In this document: piece by piece, positions 45,249 to 54,926 of the stretch
Numbering within the stretch: position 1 is the first letter of the stretch
How the letters are laid out: the number at the start of each line of letters is the position of its first letter
Assembly: GCA_963719875.1 (NCBI GenBank)
Contig: CAVRDJ010000004.1
Coordinates: forward strand, 1,736,001 to 1,800,000
Direction of reading: 5' to 3'
DNA from: Palsa-360 sp963719875
GTDB lineage: Bacteria; Acidobacteriota; Terriglobia; Acidiferrales; UBA7541
DNA: 64,000 nucleotides
Notes under the pieces: model-generated
The model's input: only the letters and a program-made list of their open reading frames with translations
Told to the model about the DNA's origin: nothing
Databases searched by the model: none
Translations under genes and position numbers: made by a program

Positions 45249-46019
45249 CTATTGTTTTCTAGAACCGATCGCCTTGACCCACTCGTTGATGATATCAATC
45301 GGGAGCGGGAACACGATGGTGGTATTTTTTTCGACGCCGATTTCGGTCAGGGTCTGCAAGTAACGGAGTTGAATCGCGGCGGGCTGTGTTTCGAGAACTT
45401 TGGCGGCCTCGGCCAGCTTGGCCGACGCCTGCGATTCACCCTCTGCGTGAATGATTTTGGCGCGCCGCTCGCGTTCCGCCTCCGCCTGCCGGCCGATGGC
45501 GCGCTGCATCTGCTCCGGGATATCGACCTGCTTGACTTCCACCTTCGTTACCTTAATACCCCAGGGCTCGGTATCCTGGTCAAGAATGATTTGCAGCTTG
45601 CTATTTACTTTTTCGCGCTCGGCGAGGATCTCGTCCAGCTCAAACTGGCCGACGATGCTGCGCAGCGTGGTTTGCGCCTTCTGCGACGTTGCGTAGAGAT
45701 AATTCTGCACCTGGGAGAGCGCGAGATTCGCATCCACCACTCGGAAATAGGCGACGGCGTTCACTTTCACGGACACGTTGTCGCGCGTGATGATGTCCTG
45801 CGAAGGAACATCCAGCGTCTCGATGCGCAGCGAAATTCGATACAGCGTCTCGATCGGCCAGAAGACGACTCGCAATCCCGCGCCCTTCGCCTCCGGCTGC
45901 ATGCGCCCGAGGCGCAGCACCACCCCGCGCTCCCATTCCTTGATCACGTACAGAGAATTCCAAAACCAGATCAGGAAAATGAACACTGCGATCATGAGCC
46001 CGTACAGTGAGAAATCCAT
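45249..46019 (-). CDS. Slipin (SPFH/band 7 family)
   Basis: 256 residues. N-terminal membrane helix (MIAVFIFLIWFWNSLYV), then the SPFH domain: EWERGVVLRLGRM, GAGLRVVFWPIETLYRISLR, IETLDVPSQDIITRDNVSVKVNAV. The C-terminal coiled-coil rich in Ala/Glu ends with LPIDIINEWVKAIG. Slipins form oligomers on membranes and are often paired with NfeD proteases, as here. Length is typical. It lies downstream of nfeD, separated by a palindrome (46066-46137). Confidence 0.9.
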   Translation of the reverse strand: MDFSLYGLMIAVFIFLIWFWNSLYVIKEWERGVVLRLGRMQPEAKGAGLRVVFWPIETLYRISLRIETLDVPSQDIITRDNVSVKVNAVAYFRVVDANLALSQVQNYLYATSQKAQTTLRSIVGQFELDEILAEREKVNSKLQIILDQDTEPWGIKVTKVEVKQVDIPEQMQRAIGRQAEAERERRAKIIHAEGESQASAKLAEAAKVLETQPAAIQLRYLQTLTEIGVEKNTTIVFPLPIDIINEWVKAIGSRKQ

Positions 46020-46065
46020 TTTCTCGCCCTCCCAAGAACCCCTGGCTCAGGAATTTTCCGGCACG

Positions 46066-46137
46066 GTGGCGCAGGCTTCAGCCTGTGGGGTTTGGTCCTC
46101 GCCAGGTCGAACCCCCACAGGCTGAAGCCTGCGCCAC
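46066..46137. repeat. GTAGC-type palindrome, copy G (GTGGCGC ends)
   Basis: Left GGCGCAGGC-TTCA-GCCTGTG and right CACAGGC-TGAA-GCCTGCGCC, in the gap between nfeD and slipin genes. The left and right halves each have one unpaired end position, making an imperfect mini-hairpin but a good long stem. Confidence 0.8.
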
Positions 46138-46179
46138 TCATCCGCGCCGCGTGTATCGTACTCTATCTGGAGCCCGTGT

Positions 46180-47598
46180 TCACGCGCTCGTCGAAGGATG
46201 GCCGGCAAGAACGACGTGCAGCGTCAGCCCCTCAATGCGCGCAACTCGCACTTGAGCGCCGGCGGGAATTTCTTCCGGCGCCACGGCCCGCCACAATTCG
46301 CCGTGGAGCCGCACCATTCCCTGAAAAATCTCGCTGTCCGTTTGCCGCACGAGCGGCTCGGTCACTTCTCCCGGCGAACCCACTAGTTGCTCAAGACCCG
46401 TCGAGGGCTTCCACGAACGTGAGCGCAGCACGAGCCGCATCAGCAGAATTGTGAGCAGAGCAAACGGCAGCGTCGCACCGAACGCAACGCCCAGGCTTAC
46501 CCCCGCATGCGTCAGCGGCGAACGCACCAGCATCAACGCGCCCAGCAGCATGGCCACGATGCCGCCGATCGCCAGCACGCCGTGGCTCGTGTACTTCGCC
46601 TCCAGAATGAATAACCCCAGGGCCAATAAAATCAAAACGATGCCCGCGGGAGCCACCGGCAAAATGTGCATCGCGTAGAGCGCCAGGACGAGCGCGATTC
46701 CCCCGATCACTCCCGGCGCAACCATTCCCGGATGCGTGAATTCGGCGTAAAGCCCCAGCACTCCCACGATCAAAAGGATGAAAAACGCATCCGGCTGCAC
46801 AATCCGCGAGAGAAATCGCTGGCGGAATGACTCGGAGAACGGAATGCGCTCCGGATTGCGAAGGGCAAGCTGAACGGTCGAACCGTCAAAGCGTTTGATC
46901 GTGCGGCCATCCAATTTTGACAACAGGTCTTCCGGCGAGTTCGCAATCAAATCGATGAGCTTGCCATCGAGCGCTTCCGTTTCGGTCCAGGCCTTGCCGT
47001 CGACAACAGCCGACTCCGCAAGCTCCACATTTCGTCCGCGCTTCGCCGTGTAGCTGCGCAAGAACGCCGTGGCGTCATTCAATATTTTTTTCTTCAGCGT
47101 CTCATCCACCTGCAGCGGGAATCCTCCGATGGCCAGAAGCGGCGATGCCGCGCCGGTGTGCGTTCCCGGAGCCATGGCCGCGATATCGGCGGAGAGCAAA
47201 ATAAAAAATCCCGCGGAAGCGCCGCGCGATCCCACTGGCGAAATGAAAATGGCCACCGGCACAGGCGATTCCAGAATGTGGTGGATGATGTCCTCCATGG
47301 AAGTCGAAAGGCCTCCCGGAGTGTCCATGGTGATCAGGATCAAGCTGGCATGCCGCTGGGCAGCTTCCTCGATGCCGCTCGTAACGTACTCCGCCATCAC
47401 CGGCTCGATTTCGTCGCCGATGCGCAATTCGACAACTTGTGCTGGACCCGCGGGCGCCCGAGAAATTTTTGTCTCCGGCCCTTGCGCTCGCAGGGTGAAC
47501 GCACCGATCAGAGCAATCGCAAGCGTTACCATCGCGAATTCCCAGGCATGGCTGGCCGGAGCAATCCTGTTGGCATGGCGGTCGCCGGATTCTTTCAT
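46180..47598 (-). CDS. nfeD: NfeD-family membrane serine protease (ClpP-like)
   Basis: 472 residues. A ClpP-class domain (about 55-270) with the nucleophile Ser128 in SRGASAGFFI; the catalytic Lys is expected near 169-171 (ETLKKKILND) by alignment to the archaeal 1510-N protease. Four to five membrane helices follow (about 290-410), then an OB-fold NfeD C-terminal domain (GMVRLHGELWRAVAPEEIPAGAQVRV). These enzymes cleave hydrophobic C-termini of slipins, and the slipin gene is next. It overlaps the TPR gene by 4 bp. Confidence 0.9.
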   Translation of the reverse strand: MKESGDRHANRIAPASHAWEFAMVTLAIALIGAFTLRAQGPETKISRAPAGPAQVVELRIGDEIEPVMAEYVTSGIEEAAQRHASLILITMDTPGGLSTSMEDIIHHILESPVPVAIFISPVGSRGASAGFFILLSADIAAMAPGTHTGAASPLLAIGGFPLQVDETLKKKILNDATAFLRSYTAKRGRNVELAESAVVDGKAWTETEALDGKLIDLIANSPEDLLSKLDGRTIKRFDGSTVQLALRNPERIPFSESFRQRFLSRIVQPDAFFILLIVGVLGLYAEFTHPGMVAPGVIGGIALVLALYAMHILPVAPAGIVLILLALGLFILEAKYTSHGVLAIGGIVAMLLGALMLVRSPLTHAGVSLGVAFGATLPFALLTILLMRLVLRSRSWKPSTGLEQLVGSPGEVTEPLVRQTDSEIFQGMVRLHGELWRAVAPEEIPAGAQVRVARIEGLTLHVVLAGHPSTSA

Positions 47599-48992
47599 TG
47601 ACGTTCTCCGCCGTTGTCGATCTTGCGAGGTCCCTTCCCTGCTGCGGGCTGCCCTTCGGGAGCTTCGCCGCCCGGGCGCAATAGCGTACGATCCATATTT
47701 CTGGACACACGTGCCAGCCGCGTCAGCCCAACGCCATCCTGGAGGTTCGGCTGCGCCTGCTTATCTGCGTTATCCGCAGACTCGGCGCGAATGGCTGCCG
47801 CTTCCGGATTTCGTCCGAGGGATTCCAAAGTGGCAATTGACAACGCCCTCGCTCCCTTGTCATCGGGATCAATTTTTCTCGCGCGTTCCAGCGGAGCCAC
47901 CGCGGAGGCCGCTTGCTTCCCAATGATTTTAGCAATGGCTATATTGATCCAGTAATTGGCTTCTTCCGGATCGAGCGCCGAGGCGCGCTCGAATTCCGCC
48001 CCCGCCTCGTTCCATTTCCCGAGCCGCAGGCGCGCCACGCCAAGGTTATTGTGCATTTCCGGCAATTCCGGAAGCGAGTCTTTTTCGCCGGGTTTGCGCG
48101 TGCGTTCGAGCAATCCGGAAAACGCGGCATCCGCCCGGCCAGCGTCGTTGCGCGCCAGATGGCATACCCCCGTCGCGAAACTTGCCTCGGGCCCGTCGGG
48201 GCGATTGGGAGGCACGCGTGAATACCACACCAGCGCCGATTCGCAATCGCGCTTCTTGAAATAAATCTGGCCGAGTTCAAACGCCGGGCGGTCCCAGGCA
48301 GGCTCCAGCCGCGCCGCTTCCCGCAACAAGCGAAGACGTTCCTCGTCCTGCGATCCGGCGAGACCGCGAACGAAATTTTCGAGAGCGTCAAGGCGCAGCG
48401 ACGGCGGCGGCTCTGAGAAACTCAATTCGTCTGTATTCGCGCCTTGCGGCGGGCAGACTTTCTGGTCGACGGCGCATAAAATCTTCCACGTCAAGCGGGC
48501 ATGCGCGCGGAGCAGGTCTTGCATGGTGCTCGTCTCGGTGAGCGGCGGTGAGAGCGACGGCGGGCTGAGGTGCAGCACCCGGGCCTCCAGCGTCGCCGTC
48601 TTTCCGTCCGATTGGAAGCGTCCATAAACCACTGCGTCGGCGTCCGCCTCTGTGGCAATCTTCACGATGGTGGCGTGCGAAAAACGGGCGGAATCCGGCA
48701 AACCCATTTTTTCGAGGGTCGCCAGCCGATCCTCCCGGGAAAGCACATTCACACCCCGGTCCTCGATACGTTCCGCCGTCAGTTCGGATAAGCCTTCGCC
48801 AAGCCAGTCGAGATTGGCCATTCGGCTTTCGTTCTCAAAAGGAAAGATTAGAAGTGTTTCGTGCCGGGATTCAGCGGAGGCAGCGCGAGCTTCCCCTGCG
48901 GATTGTGCGGGACGAGCGCGGCCCGCCATCGCGGCTCCACAAAGGGCCGCGCCCAGAACGAAAAGCCCAAATCGAAAAATTCGCGGGGACAT
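47595..48992 (-). CDS. Secreted TPR protein with FlgO/CsgG-like N-terminal domain
   Basis: 465 residues from ATG 48992; longer in-frame readings cross the next gene. Signal peptide MSPRIFRFGLFVLGAALCGAAMA. Residues about 45-150 resemble the TolB/FlgO-type domain (ETLLIFPFENESRMANLDWLGEGLSELTAERIED). The rest holds several TPR units (RPAFELGQIYFKKRDCESALVWY, HNNLGVARLRLGKWNEAGAEFERASALDPEEANYW). It is a likely envelope scaffold. Its stop overlaps nfeD, so the two are co-transcribed. Confidence 0.82.
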   Translation of the reverse strand: MSPRIFRFGLFVLGAALCGAAMAGRARPAQSAGEARAASAESRHETLLIFPFENESRMANLDWLGEGLSELTAERIEDRGVNVLSREDRLATLEKMGLPDSARFSHATIVKIATEADADAVVYGRFQSDGKTATLEARVLHLSPPSLSPPLTETSTMQDLLRAHARLTWKILCAVDQKVCPPQGANTDELSFSEPPPSLRLDALENFVRGLAGSQDEERLRLLREAARLEPAWDRPAFELGQIYFKKRDCESALVWYSRVPPNRPDGPEASFATGVCHLARNDAGRADAAFSGLLERTRKPGEKDSLPELPEMHNNLGVARLRLGKWNEAGAEFERASALDPEEANYWINIAIAKIIGKQAASAVAPLERARKIDPDDKGARALSIATLESLGRNPEAAAIRAESADNADKQAQPNLQDGVGLTRLARVSRNMDRTLLRPGGEAPEGQPAAGKGPRKIDNGGERQ

Positions 48993-49056
48993 TGCAGTCA
49001 CATTGTAACAGAGGCCAAGCAACGCGTGTTCGCGCTTGTCGCGCATGGCTGGAAAC

Positions 49057-49896
49057 TTACGCGCCGGGGTGCGTCGCGGAGCCCTTCTGCTCCGCAGGGA
49101 CAACGCGCAAAAGCACATCCTGAACGACAGGATCGTTGATGACGTCTTTAAATGCGGGGTCGGTCGCGGCTTTGCCGACATCCTTGTAACCTTCGTCCAG
49201 GGACTTGCGCAGGTATTCGGCGCAGTGCGCGGCGTCGCCCTTCTGAGCGTATACCTTGGCCATCGTGAAGAAAAACAGGCCATGATTGGAAACCGAGCGG
49301 TCCTGCACCATGGCGCCCACGCGATCGTTGCGTTCGAAAATCCGCGGGTCGAGTTCGATCGCTTTTTGAAATTCGACCGCGGCTTCGGGAAACTTGTTCG
49401 AATTGTAGTAGGCAAACCCCAGGTTGGAATGAGTCCCCGCCTGGCCCGGATCGATGGTCACGGCTTGTTGGTATTCGCGGATCGCCCTGCGGAAATCTTT
49501 TTGGTGGTAATAAACCATGCCCAGGTTATTCACGGCGCTCGAATACTTCTTGTCCGCTTTGAACGCGCGGGCAAAGTACTTCCTGGCCTGGGAGTAGTTG
49601 GACAGGTCCAGGTACGCGATCCCGATCATGTTCATGAAAACGGCATTCTTCGGATCGGCCTTCAATAAATCTTGATACGTCTGAATGGCCGCATCGTAGC
49701 GCTTTTCAGCCATTTGCACTTTGGCTCGTTCCTCCTGCATTTCTTTCGGGCTGAGCGCGGGAGGAGCGGCGTTGATCGGCTGCGATGGCACAGTTTTCGC
49801 GGGCTGGTCCGGCGCGGACTGTTGCGCGGCTGAGCGGGATGTTGCGGCAAATAGAAAAAGGCCCAGGAAAATCCAGAAAGGAGGTTTCCAATTCAT
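49057..49896 (-). CDS. Secreted TPR-repeat protein
   Basis: 279 residues from ATG 49896; GGAGG lies eight bases upstream, favouring this over the earlier ATG at 49926 that would overlap the PBP gene. A signal peptide (MNWKPPFWIFLGLFLFAATSRSAAQ) and at least four TPRs (AEKRYDAAIQTYQDLLKADPKNAVF; AVNNLGMVYYHQKDFRRAIREYQQAV; GTHSNLGFAYYNSNKFPEAAVEFQKAI). It lies between the PBP and the other TPR gene, perhaps in one operon, as a cell-envelope protein interaction module. Confidence 0.85.
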   Translation of the reverse strand: MNWKPPFWIFLGLFLFAATSRSAAQQSAPDQPAKTVPSQPINAAPPALSPKEMQEERAKVQMAEKRYDAAIQTYQDLLKADPKNAVFMNMIGIAYLDLSNYSQARKYFARAFKADKKYSSAVNNLGMVYYHQKDFRRAIREYQQAVTIDPGQAGTHSNLGFAYYNSNKFPEAAVEFQKAIELDPRIFERNDRVGAMVQDRSVSNHGLFFFTMAKVYAQKGDAAHCAEYLRKSLDEGYKDVGKAATDPAFKDVINDPVVQDVLLRVVPAEQKGSATHPGA

Positions 49897-49922
49897 AGCG
49901 AACGCCTCCGAACGACGCCGCA

Positions 49923-52487
49923 TCAATGTTGTTGCTGATCTTGTGGGTCTGATTTTGGCTTATCGGCGTCTTTCTTGCCTCCAAAGATACCAAAAATTCG
50001 CCGCAAGATACCTTTTTTGTTCTCATCCTCCGCCGGTTGGTTATCGGCGGAGGCGGGCGGCGTGGAAGATGGACCGGAACCAACACTTCCCGGCGCAGCA
50101 GGTCCGGAATCACCTTCTTTCGCCTTATCTCCGCCAAAAACATGCGATAGCCAGGAGCCTGGCGGGCTATCGCTGGCCACGCGCCCGCCATGCAAGGGGC
50201 AAAACTCAGTGGGTTCCGTGCCGTGGATGTAGACTTCCTCGCGCGTAACGGGACATTCCGGGGTAGCGAGCGCCAAAGACTCCGGATCGATCGTAACTTT
50301 GGTGACTCCTTCCGGCATTTCAAACGGCCTCACGTCGCGATACGCGGGCAAAGTCAGCGCGCGCTTCATGAATTCCGCCCAGATCGGTGCCGGTGCATTC
50401 CCGCCGGAGAGGCCCAGGTCGCGGTTGTCGTCAAATCCCACCCAGACGATGGCCAACAAATTCGAGGTGTAGCCGGCAAACCAACCGTCGCGCGAAGTGC
50501 CGGTCTTCCCCGCTGCGGGCGCGTTGAAACCCCGGGCTCGGACGGTTGCGCCGGTGCCGCGATTGATGACGTCTTCCATCATGCTTGTGACCAGGTAGGC
50601 AACGCGCGGATCGAGCGCCCGCCTCGACCGAATCGCATTTTGTTCCAGCGATGCCCCCTGGGCGTTGACCACGTTGCGGATAAACATCGGCTCGGTGCGC
50701 ACGCCATCGTTGGCCAGGATTGTGTACCCCGTGGCAACTTCGAGCGGCGTCATTTCATACGCCCCCAGAGCCACCGACGGCGTCGGCTGAATGGACGGAT
50801 CGAGTCCGAATTGATGCGCCATGTCCGTGACGCGCGTGTAACCCACCAGCTCGGCCACTTTGACCGTCGCGACATTCAGCGAATACGTCAGCGCCTCCCG
50901 GAGAGTGACCTGGCCGTGGAATTTTTCGCCGTAGTTGTTGGGCGTATATTCTTTGCCATCAAAATCGAATGTGGTCGGCTCGTCCATCACCGTCGTCGCC
51001 GGAGTCACGATGGGCTTCACCCCGTCGACCGCGCCTTCAAAGGCAGCCGCATACACGAACGGCTTGAACGCGGAGCCGGGCTGCCGCCGCGCGAGAATAT
51101 GGTTCAGCTGGCTTTCACCGTAATCGCGTCCGCCAACCAGCGCTTTGATTTCCCCGGAGTGCGGGTCCAGAACAACTATGGCGATCTGAGCCTGCGGCGC
51201 GGGCTGCCCTTCTTTTTTCCACCGCGCGTAACGGCGAGCCAGCTGGGCGTCGATGTTCTTCGCTCCAAGATCAACGGCTTCGCTGGCGGCGCGCTGCAGT
51301 TCCGGATCGAGCGTCGTGTAAACACGGAAACTCTGGGAGAGAAGATCCGATTCGGAAAAGCGGTCGAGCAGGTGGTCTTTCACCATGTCCACGAAGTAGG
51401 GCGCCGTGCTGCCTTCCAATCCCCCGCCCACGATTTGCAACGGAGCTTTCTTGGCAACGAGAACTTGGTCGGGGCTAATCACACCATTCTCGGTCATCGC
51501 CAGGAGTGCGCGGTCCCGGGCCTCGACCGCACGGTCCGGCCGGCGCTCGGAAGTCGAGTAACGATTCGGAGCGTGGATGATACCGGCTAGAAAAGCGGCC
51601 TCGGGCAGGGTCACTTCACGGAGATCCTTGTTGAAGTAGGCCAGAGAAGCTTCGCCAAATCCGTGAATCGCGAAGCTGCCGCGGTTCCCGAGATAGATTT
51701 CGTTGGCGTAGAGCTCAAAAATCTGCTGCTTATTAAAGCGGTGCTCGAGTTCGAGCGCCACAACCGTTTCGGCGATCTTGCGCCGAATGGTCCGGTCCGT
51801 ATTGAAAAAGAAACTGCGCGCCACTTGCATCGAGATCGTGCTGCCGCCCTGCACGCGCGCCCCGTGGCGGAGGTCGGCCCAGGCCGCGCCCAGAATTCGG
51901 ATCGGATCAAACCCGGGATGCTCGAAAAAGCGCCGGTCTTCCACGGACAACACGGCATCGCGCAAAATCTTCGGAATGTCGTTGTAGCTGAGGGCGCGGC
52001 GCTTCTCGCGGGAGCTATCAAATAAACTGGTCAGAAGTTCCGGCTCCACCTCGGCGGAATCTAGAGCGGCTCCATTATCCATGGAGCGGATCTTCTGGAT
52101 GCTGGTACCGCTGAAATCCACGACCAGCCGGTTTTTCGCTCCAAAGTACGACTCGCTCGATGGGCGGATTTCCATTTCGCTGCCGTGCAGAACATAACGG
52201 CCCGGCGTCCCCGAGATATCAAGTTCGCTGTAACCCGCGCGCTGCAGGTGATTTGCCATATCCGACAGCGAAAGGGGTTCGCCGGTGTAGATCCGCATGG
52301 GAATGGCATATATCCTGGCAGTCGTTTGCTGAATATGCCCGGAAAGACGCAGATCAATCATTCGGCCATAGGAAATCCAATAATACGTCCCAATGCCGGC
52401 GACGACCAGGAGAAGAAAAACTGCAGTCCCAAGAAGGACCAGCCCAAGCCGGGATCCCCAAAAACCCTGGCCAATTCGAATACGCAA
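49923..52487 (-). CDS. Class A penicillin-binding protein (PBP1-type)
   Basis: 854 residues from TTG 52487, supported by GGAG seven bases upstream. A membrane anchor (about 13-35) is followed by a small domain resembling UB2H (GEPLSLSDMANHLQRAGYSELD), the GT51 transglycosylase with EDRRFFEHPGFD and QGGSTISMQVARSFFF, then the transpeptidase with SxxK (GSAFKP), SLN and KTGTS motifs, and a C-terminal Pro/Ala/Asp-rich extension. It polymerises and crosslinks peptidoglycan. The start of a downstream TPR gene is 26 bp away. Confidence 0.95.
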   Translation of the reverse strand: MRIRIGQGFWGSRLGLVLLGTAVFLLLVVAGIGTYYWISYGRMIDLRLSGHIQQTTARIYAIPMRIYTGEPLSLSDMANHLQRAGYSELDISGTPGRYVLHGSEMEIRPSSESYFGAKNRLVVDFSGTSIQKIRSMDNGAALDSAEVEPELLTSLFDSSREKRRALSYNDIPKILRDAVLSVEDRRFFEHPGFDPIRILGAAWADLRHGARVQGGSTISMQVARSFFFNTDRTIRRKIAETVVALELEHRFNKQQIFELYANEIYLGNRGSFAIHGFGEASLAYFNKDLREVTLPEAAFLAGIIHAPNRYSTSERRPDRAVEARDRALLAMTENGVISPDQVLVAKKAPLQIVGGGLEGSTAPYFVDMVKDHLLDRFSESDLLSQSFRVYTTLDPELQRAASEAVDLGAKNIDAQLARRYARWKKEGQPAPQAQIAIVVLDPHSGEIKALVGGRDYGESQLNHILARRQPGSAFKPFVYAAAFEGAVDGVKPIVTPATTVMDEPTTFDFDGKEYTPNNYGEKFHGQVTLREALTYSLNVATVKVAELVGYTRVTDMAHQFGLDPSIQPTPSVALGAYEMTPLEVATGYTILANDGVRTEPMFIRNVVNAQGASLEQNAIRSRRALDPRVAYLVTSMMEDVINRGTGATVRARGFNAPAAGKTGTSRDGWFAGYTSNLLAIVWVGFDDNRDLGLSGGNAPAPIWAEFMKRALTLPAYRDVRPFEMPEGVTKVTIDPESLALATPECPVTREEVYIHGTEPTEFCPLHGGRVASDSPPGSWLSHVFGGDKAKEGDSGPAAPGSVGSGPSSTPPASADNQPAEDENKKGILRRIFGIFGGKKDADKPKSDPQDQQQH

Positions 52488-52726
52488 GGTAGTTCTCCGT
52501 TCCGCCGCGAAAAAACCGTCAGTCGCCCTCAGTACCCTAATTCCCCTCGAATAGCCCCTAAATCCTTAGATGCGCATTCGGGGTGTACTGGGATCAGTGT
52601 ACACGCCAAAGCGATCGATTTCGAATTCCACAAACGAGTGGGGGGACTTATCACCGGCTGTGATCGCGACTTACGGACAATTGGCTGAGGCCCAGTGCGA
52701 GCGAATTCCCCACTCCTACTCGCTCG

Positions 52727-53194
52727 CTATAGCAGCGAGGCGTTGTTTGCGGCCGGGTGGAAGTTCAGAGTCAACTGATATACTTTCAGGTCCACGGTCA
52801 CGGAATAATCGACGTTGATGTGGATATTTCCAACATTACTTTCCACCTTTATATTTTCGGCTTGAACCGGCAAATCCTCTTTCTGTGCTTCGTCCATTAC
52901 GTCCTTCCGAATTTGTTCACTGCTTTTACGATTGACGCTGGCAAACCGCGCTATATTTTGAAGGCTGTCTTGAAATTGGTATTCATTAATCAAAACCGGT
53001 AGCACGATCGCGGACACGTAAATAAACGCCACCAAAATCGTTGTCCATACGACTGCTTTGAGGTGCCCCGCACCTCTTTCACCATTGCGTTTCGCCGCAC
53101 CTGGCTCGCCGGGAACCTCGCGAGAAAAGATTCGCTTGCCTCCCGGCCGGGACGCACCCGTTCCAGGCAAACTCGGGCATGGGGAAAGTTCCAT
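52727..53194 (-). CDS. Small single-pass membrane protein, DUF4845-like
   Basis: About 155 residues from ATG 53194 (no clear Shine-Dalgarno). A basic, Gly/Pro-rich N-terminus, then one transmembrane helix (about 46-69), and a C-terminal soluble domain with SEQIRKDVMDEAQKEDLPVQAENIKV and strands IHINVDYSVTVDLKVYQLTLNF. This topology resembles small DUF4845 proteins, known next to lep genes in other bacteria, but I am not certain. It lies between PBP and proS in the same direction. Confidence 0.55.
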   Translation of the reverse strand: MELSPCPSLPGTGASRPGGKRIFSREVPGEPGAAKRNGERGAGHLKAVVWTTILVAFIYVSAIVLPVLINEYQFQDSLQNIARFASVNRKSSEQIRKDVMDEAQKEDLPVQAENIKVESNVGNIHINVDYSVTVDLKVYQLTLNFHPAANNASLL

Positions 53195-53322
53195 AAGTAA
53201 AAATGTTAGCATTGGGCCGCAGGAGTGTCGAGAGTGAGTCCGCACCCGGTTTCGGCACAGTCACTTTCTCTAAGTTATTGATATAACACGATTTACTTAT
53301 TAAATTGAGATCTGGGATTGCC

Positions 53323-54762
53323 CTAATAAGCCTTGCCGAAGATGGCAAGTTCGTTTGACGATTTCCCACAGTTGATGCAGGCCCCGGTTCCACCGGGCTG
53401 CTCGATTGGGATGCACCGCAGCGTGGCCTTGGTCGATTCCTTAATTTGCTCTTCGCACTTGGCGTCACCGCACCAATAGGAACGCGCAAAGCCCTGTTCG
53501 ACTGCCACCCGGAAGTCTTCCAGATTCTTTGGGTCCATTGTGTGCGCGTCGCGGAATGCGAGTGCGCGGTCGAAAAGCGCTTTCTGAATCGCGCCTAGTT
53601 GCTGCTCGACCGATTCCGCGATCCCGTCCTGGGAGACGAAACTCTTGCCCTCCTTGCCTGGCTTGTCGCGGCGCGCCAGCACCACGCTGCCCTTGGCCAC
53701 GTCCTTCGGTCCGATTTCCATGCGCAGCGGGACGCCGCGCATTTCCCAGTCATTGAACTTGAAGCCCGGGCTTTGCCCTTCGCGCTCATCCAGTTTCACG
53801 CGGATGTTTGCTTTCACCAGTTGTTCTCGGATTTTTTTCGCGGCCTCGAACACCAGCGCCTTCTCTTCGTCCGTCTTGAAGATTGGCACGATCACTACCT
53901 GGTGCGGCGCGAGCCTCGGCGGCAGAATCAGGCCTTGGTCGTCGCCATGGACCATGATGATGGCGCCGATGAAGCGCGTCGAAAGGCCCCACGAGGTTGT
54001 CCAGCAGTGCTGCAGCGCGCCGGCCTGGTCGAGATAGCGAATCTCGAAGGCTCTCGCAAAATTCTGGCCCAGGTTGTGGGAAGTGCCGGCCTGCAAAGCC
54101 TTGCCGTCGCCCATCATTGCTTCGATAGAAAAGGTGGCGTCGGCTCCGGCGAAGCGCTCGGACTGGGATTTTCTGCCTGGAATGACGGGAATGGCCGCTT
54201 CGTTCACCGCAAAATCGGTGTAAATATCGAGCATCTGGCGGGTTTCGGCTTCGGCTTCCTCGAGGGTCGCGTGCGCCGTATGCCCTTCCTGCCAGTAAAA
54301 CTCGAGTGTGCGCAGAAACAATTTCGTGCGCAGCTCCCATCGCACCACGCTGTTCCACTGATTAATCAGGACGGGCAGGTCGCGATACGACTGAATCCAC
54401 TTCGCATAGGCATGGCCGATGATCGTCTCCGACGTCGGGCGAATCACCAGCGGCTCTTCCAGCTTTTCTCCGCCGCCGTGCGTGACGACGGCCAGCTCCG
54501 GCGAAAACCCGGCGACGTGAGACTGCTCCTTGCTGATGAAACTCTGCGGAATTAGCAGCGGAAATGCAGCGTTCACATGGCCGGTGGCTTTGAATCGCCG
54601 GTCCAGCTGCGCCGTGATGTTTTCCCACAGCGCCCAGCCGTACGGGCGCACGATCATGCAGCCGCGCACCGGAGCGTAATCCGCAAGCTCCGCCCGCAAC
54701 ACAAGCTGGTTGTACCATTCCGAAAAATCTTCAGAGCGAGAAGGAAGCTTCAAATCCGCCAT
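53323..54762 (-). CDS. proS: Prolyl-tRNA synthetase, eukaryote/archaeal-type
   Basis: 479 residues from ATG 54762 (AAGGA nine bases upstream). It lacks the bacterial INS editing domain and has the type 3 layout: motif 1 and 2 regions VRPYGWALWENI and PTSETIIGHAYAKWIQSYRDLP, LPPRLAPHQVVIVPI of the anticodon-binding domain, and a C-terminal zinc-like domain with CGDAKCEEQIK...CIPIEQPGGTGACINCG. It charges tRNA-Pro in translation. The short, editing-free form is found in Acidobacteriota and other bacteria by past transfer. Confidence 0.93.
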   Translation of the reverse strand: MADLKLPSRSEDFSEWYNQLVLRAELADYAPVRGCMIVRPYGWALWENITAQLDRRFKATGHVNAAFPLLIPQSFISKEQSHVAGFSPELAVVTHGGGEKLEEPLVIRPTSETIIGHAYAKWIQSYRDLPVLINQWNSVVRWELRTKLFLRTLEFYWQEGHTAHATLEEAEAETRQMLDIYTDFAVNEAAIPVIPGRKSQSERFAGADATFSIEAMMGDGKALQAGTSHNLGQNFARAFEIRYLDQAGALQHCWTTSWGLSTRFIGAIIMVHGDDQGLILPPRLAPHQVVIVPIFKTDEEKALVFEAAKKIREQLVKANIRVKLDEREGQSPGFKFNDWEMRGVPLRMEIGPKDVAKGSVVLARRDKPGKEGKSFVSQDGIAESVEQQLGAIQKALFDRALAFRDAHTMDPKNLEDFRVAVEQGFARSYWCGDAKCEEQIKESTKATLRCIPIEQPGGTGACINCGKSSNELAIFGKAY

Positions 54763-54926
54763 GCGCACCGGTCCTTGATTGATGCTTTCGTACTTTCATG
54801 TGAACACCGCGCCTCTAGAGAGGCGGGTTACAGCGTATTGAAAATTGGAGAGAATCAAGAAAAAGAAGCGTAGCCGAGGGTGCCAAAGGTGTCAACCAAC
54901 TCCGTGAAATGCGTGGAAGACGAGCT

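Noticed and set aside
48993..49415. Longer reading of the TPR gene ending at 47595
   Set aside because: The upstream part is an out-of-frame shadow of the neighbouring TPR gene; a signal peptide begins at 48992.
52589..52606. GTGTACTG...CAGTGTACAC as an operator
   Set aside because: The inverted symmetry is imperfect and the site is not placed at a promoter, so chance is likely.
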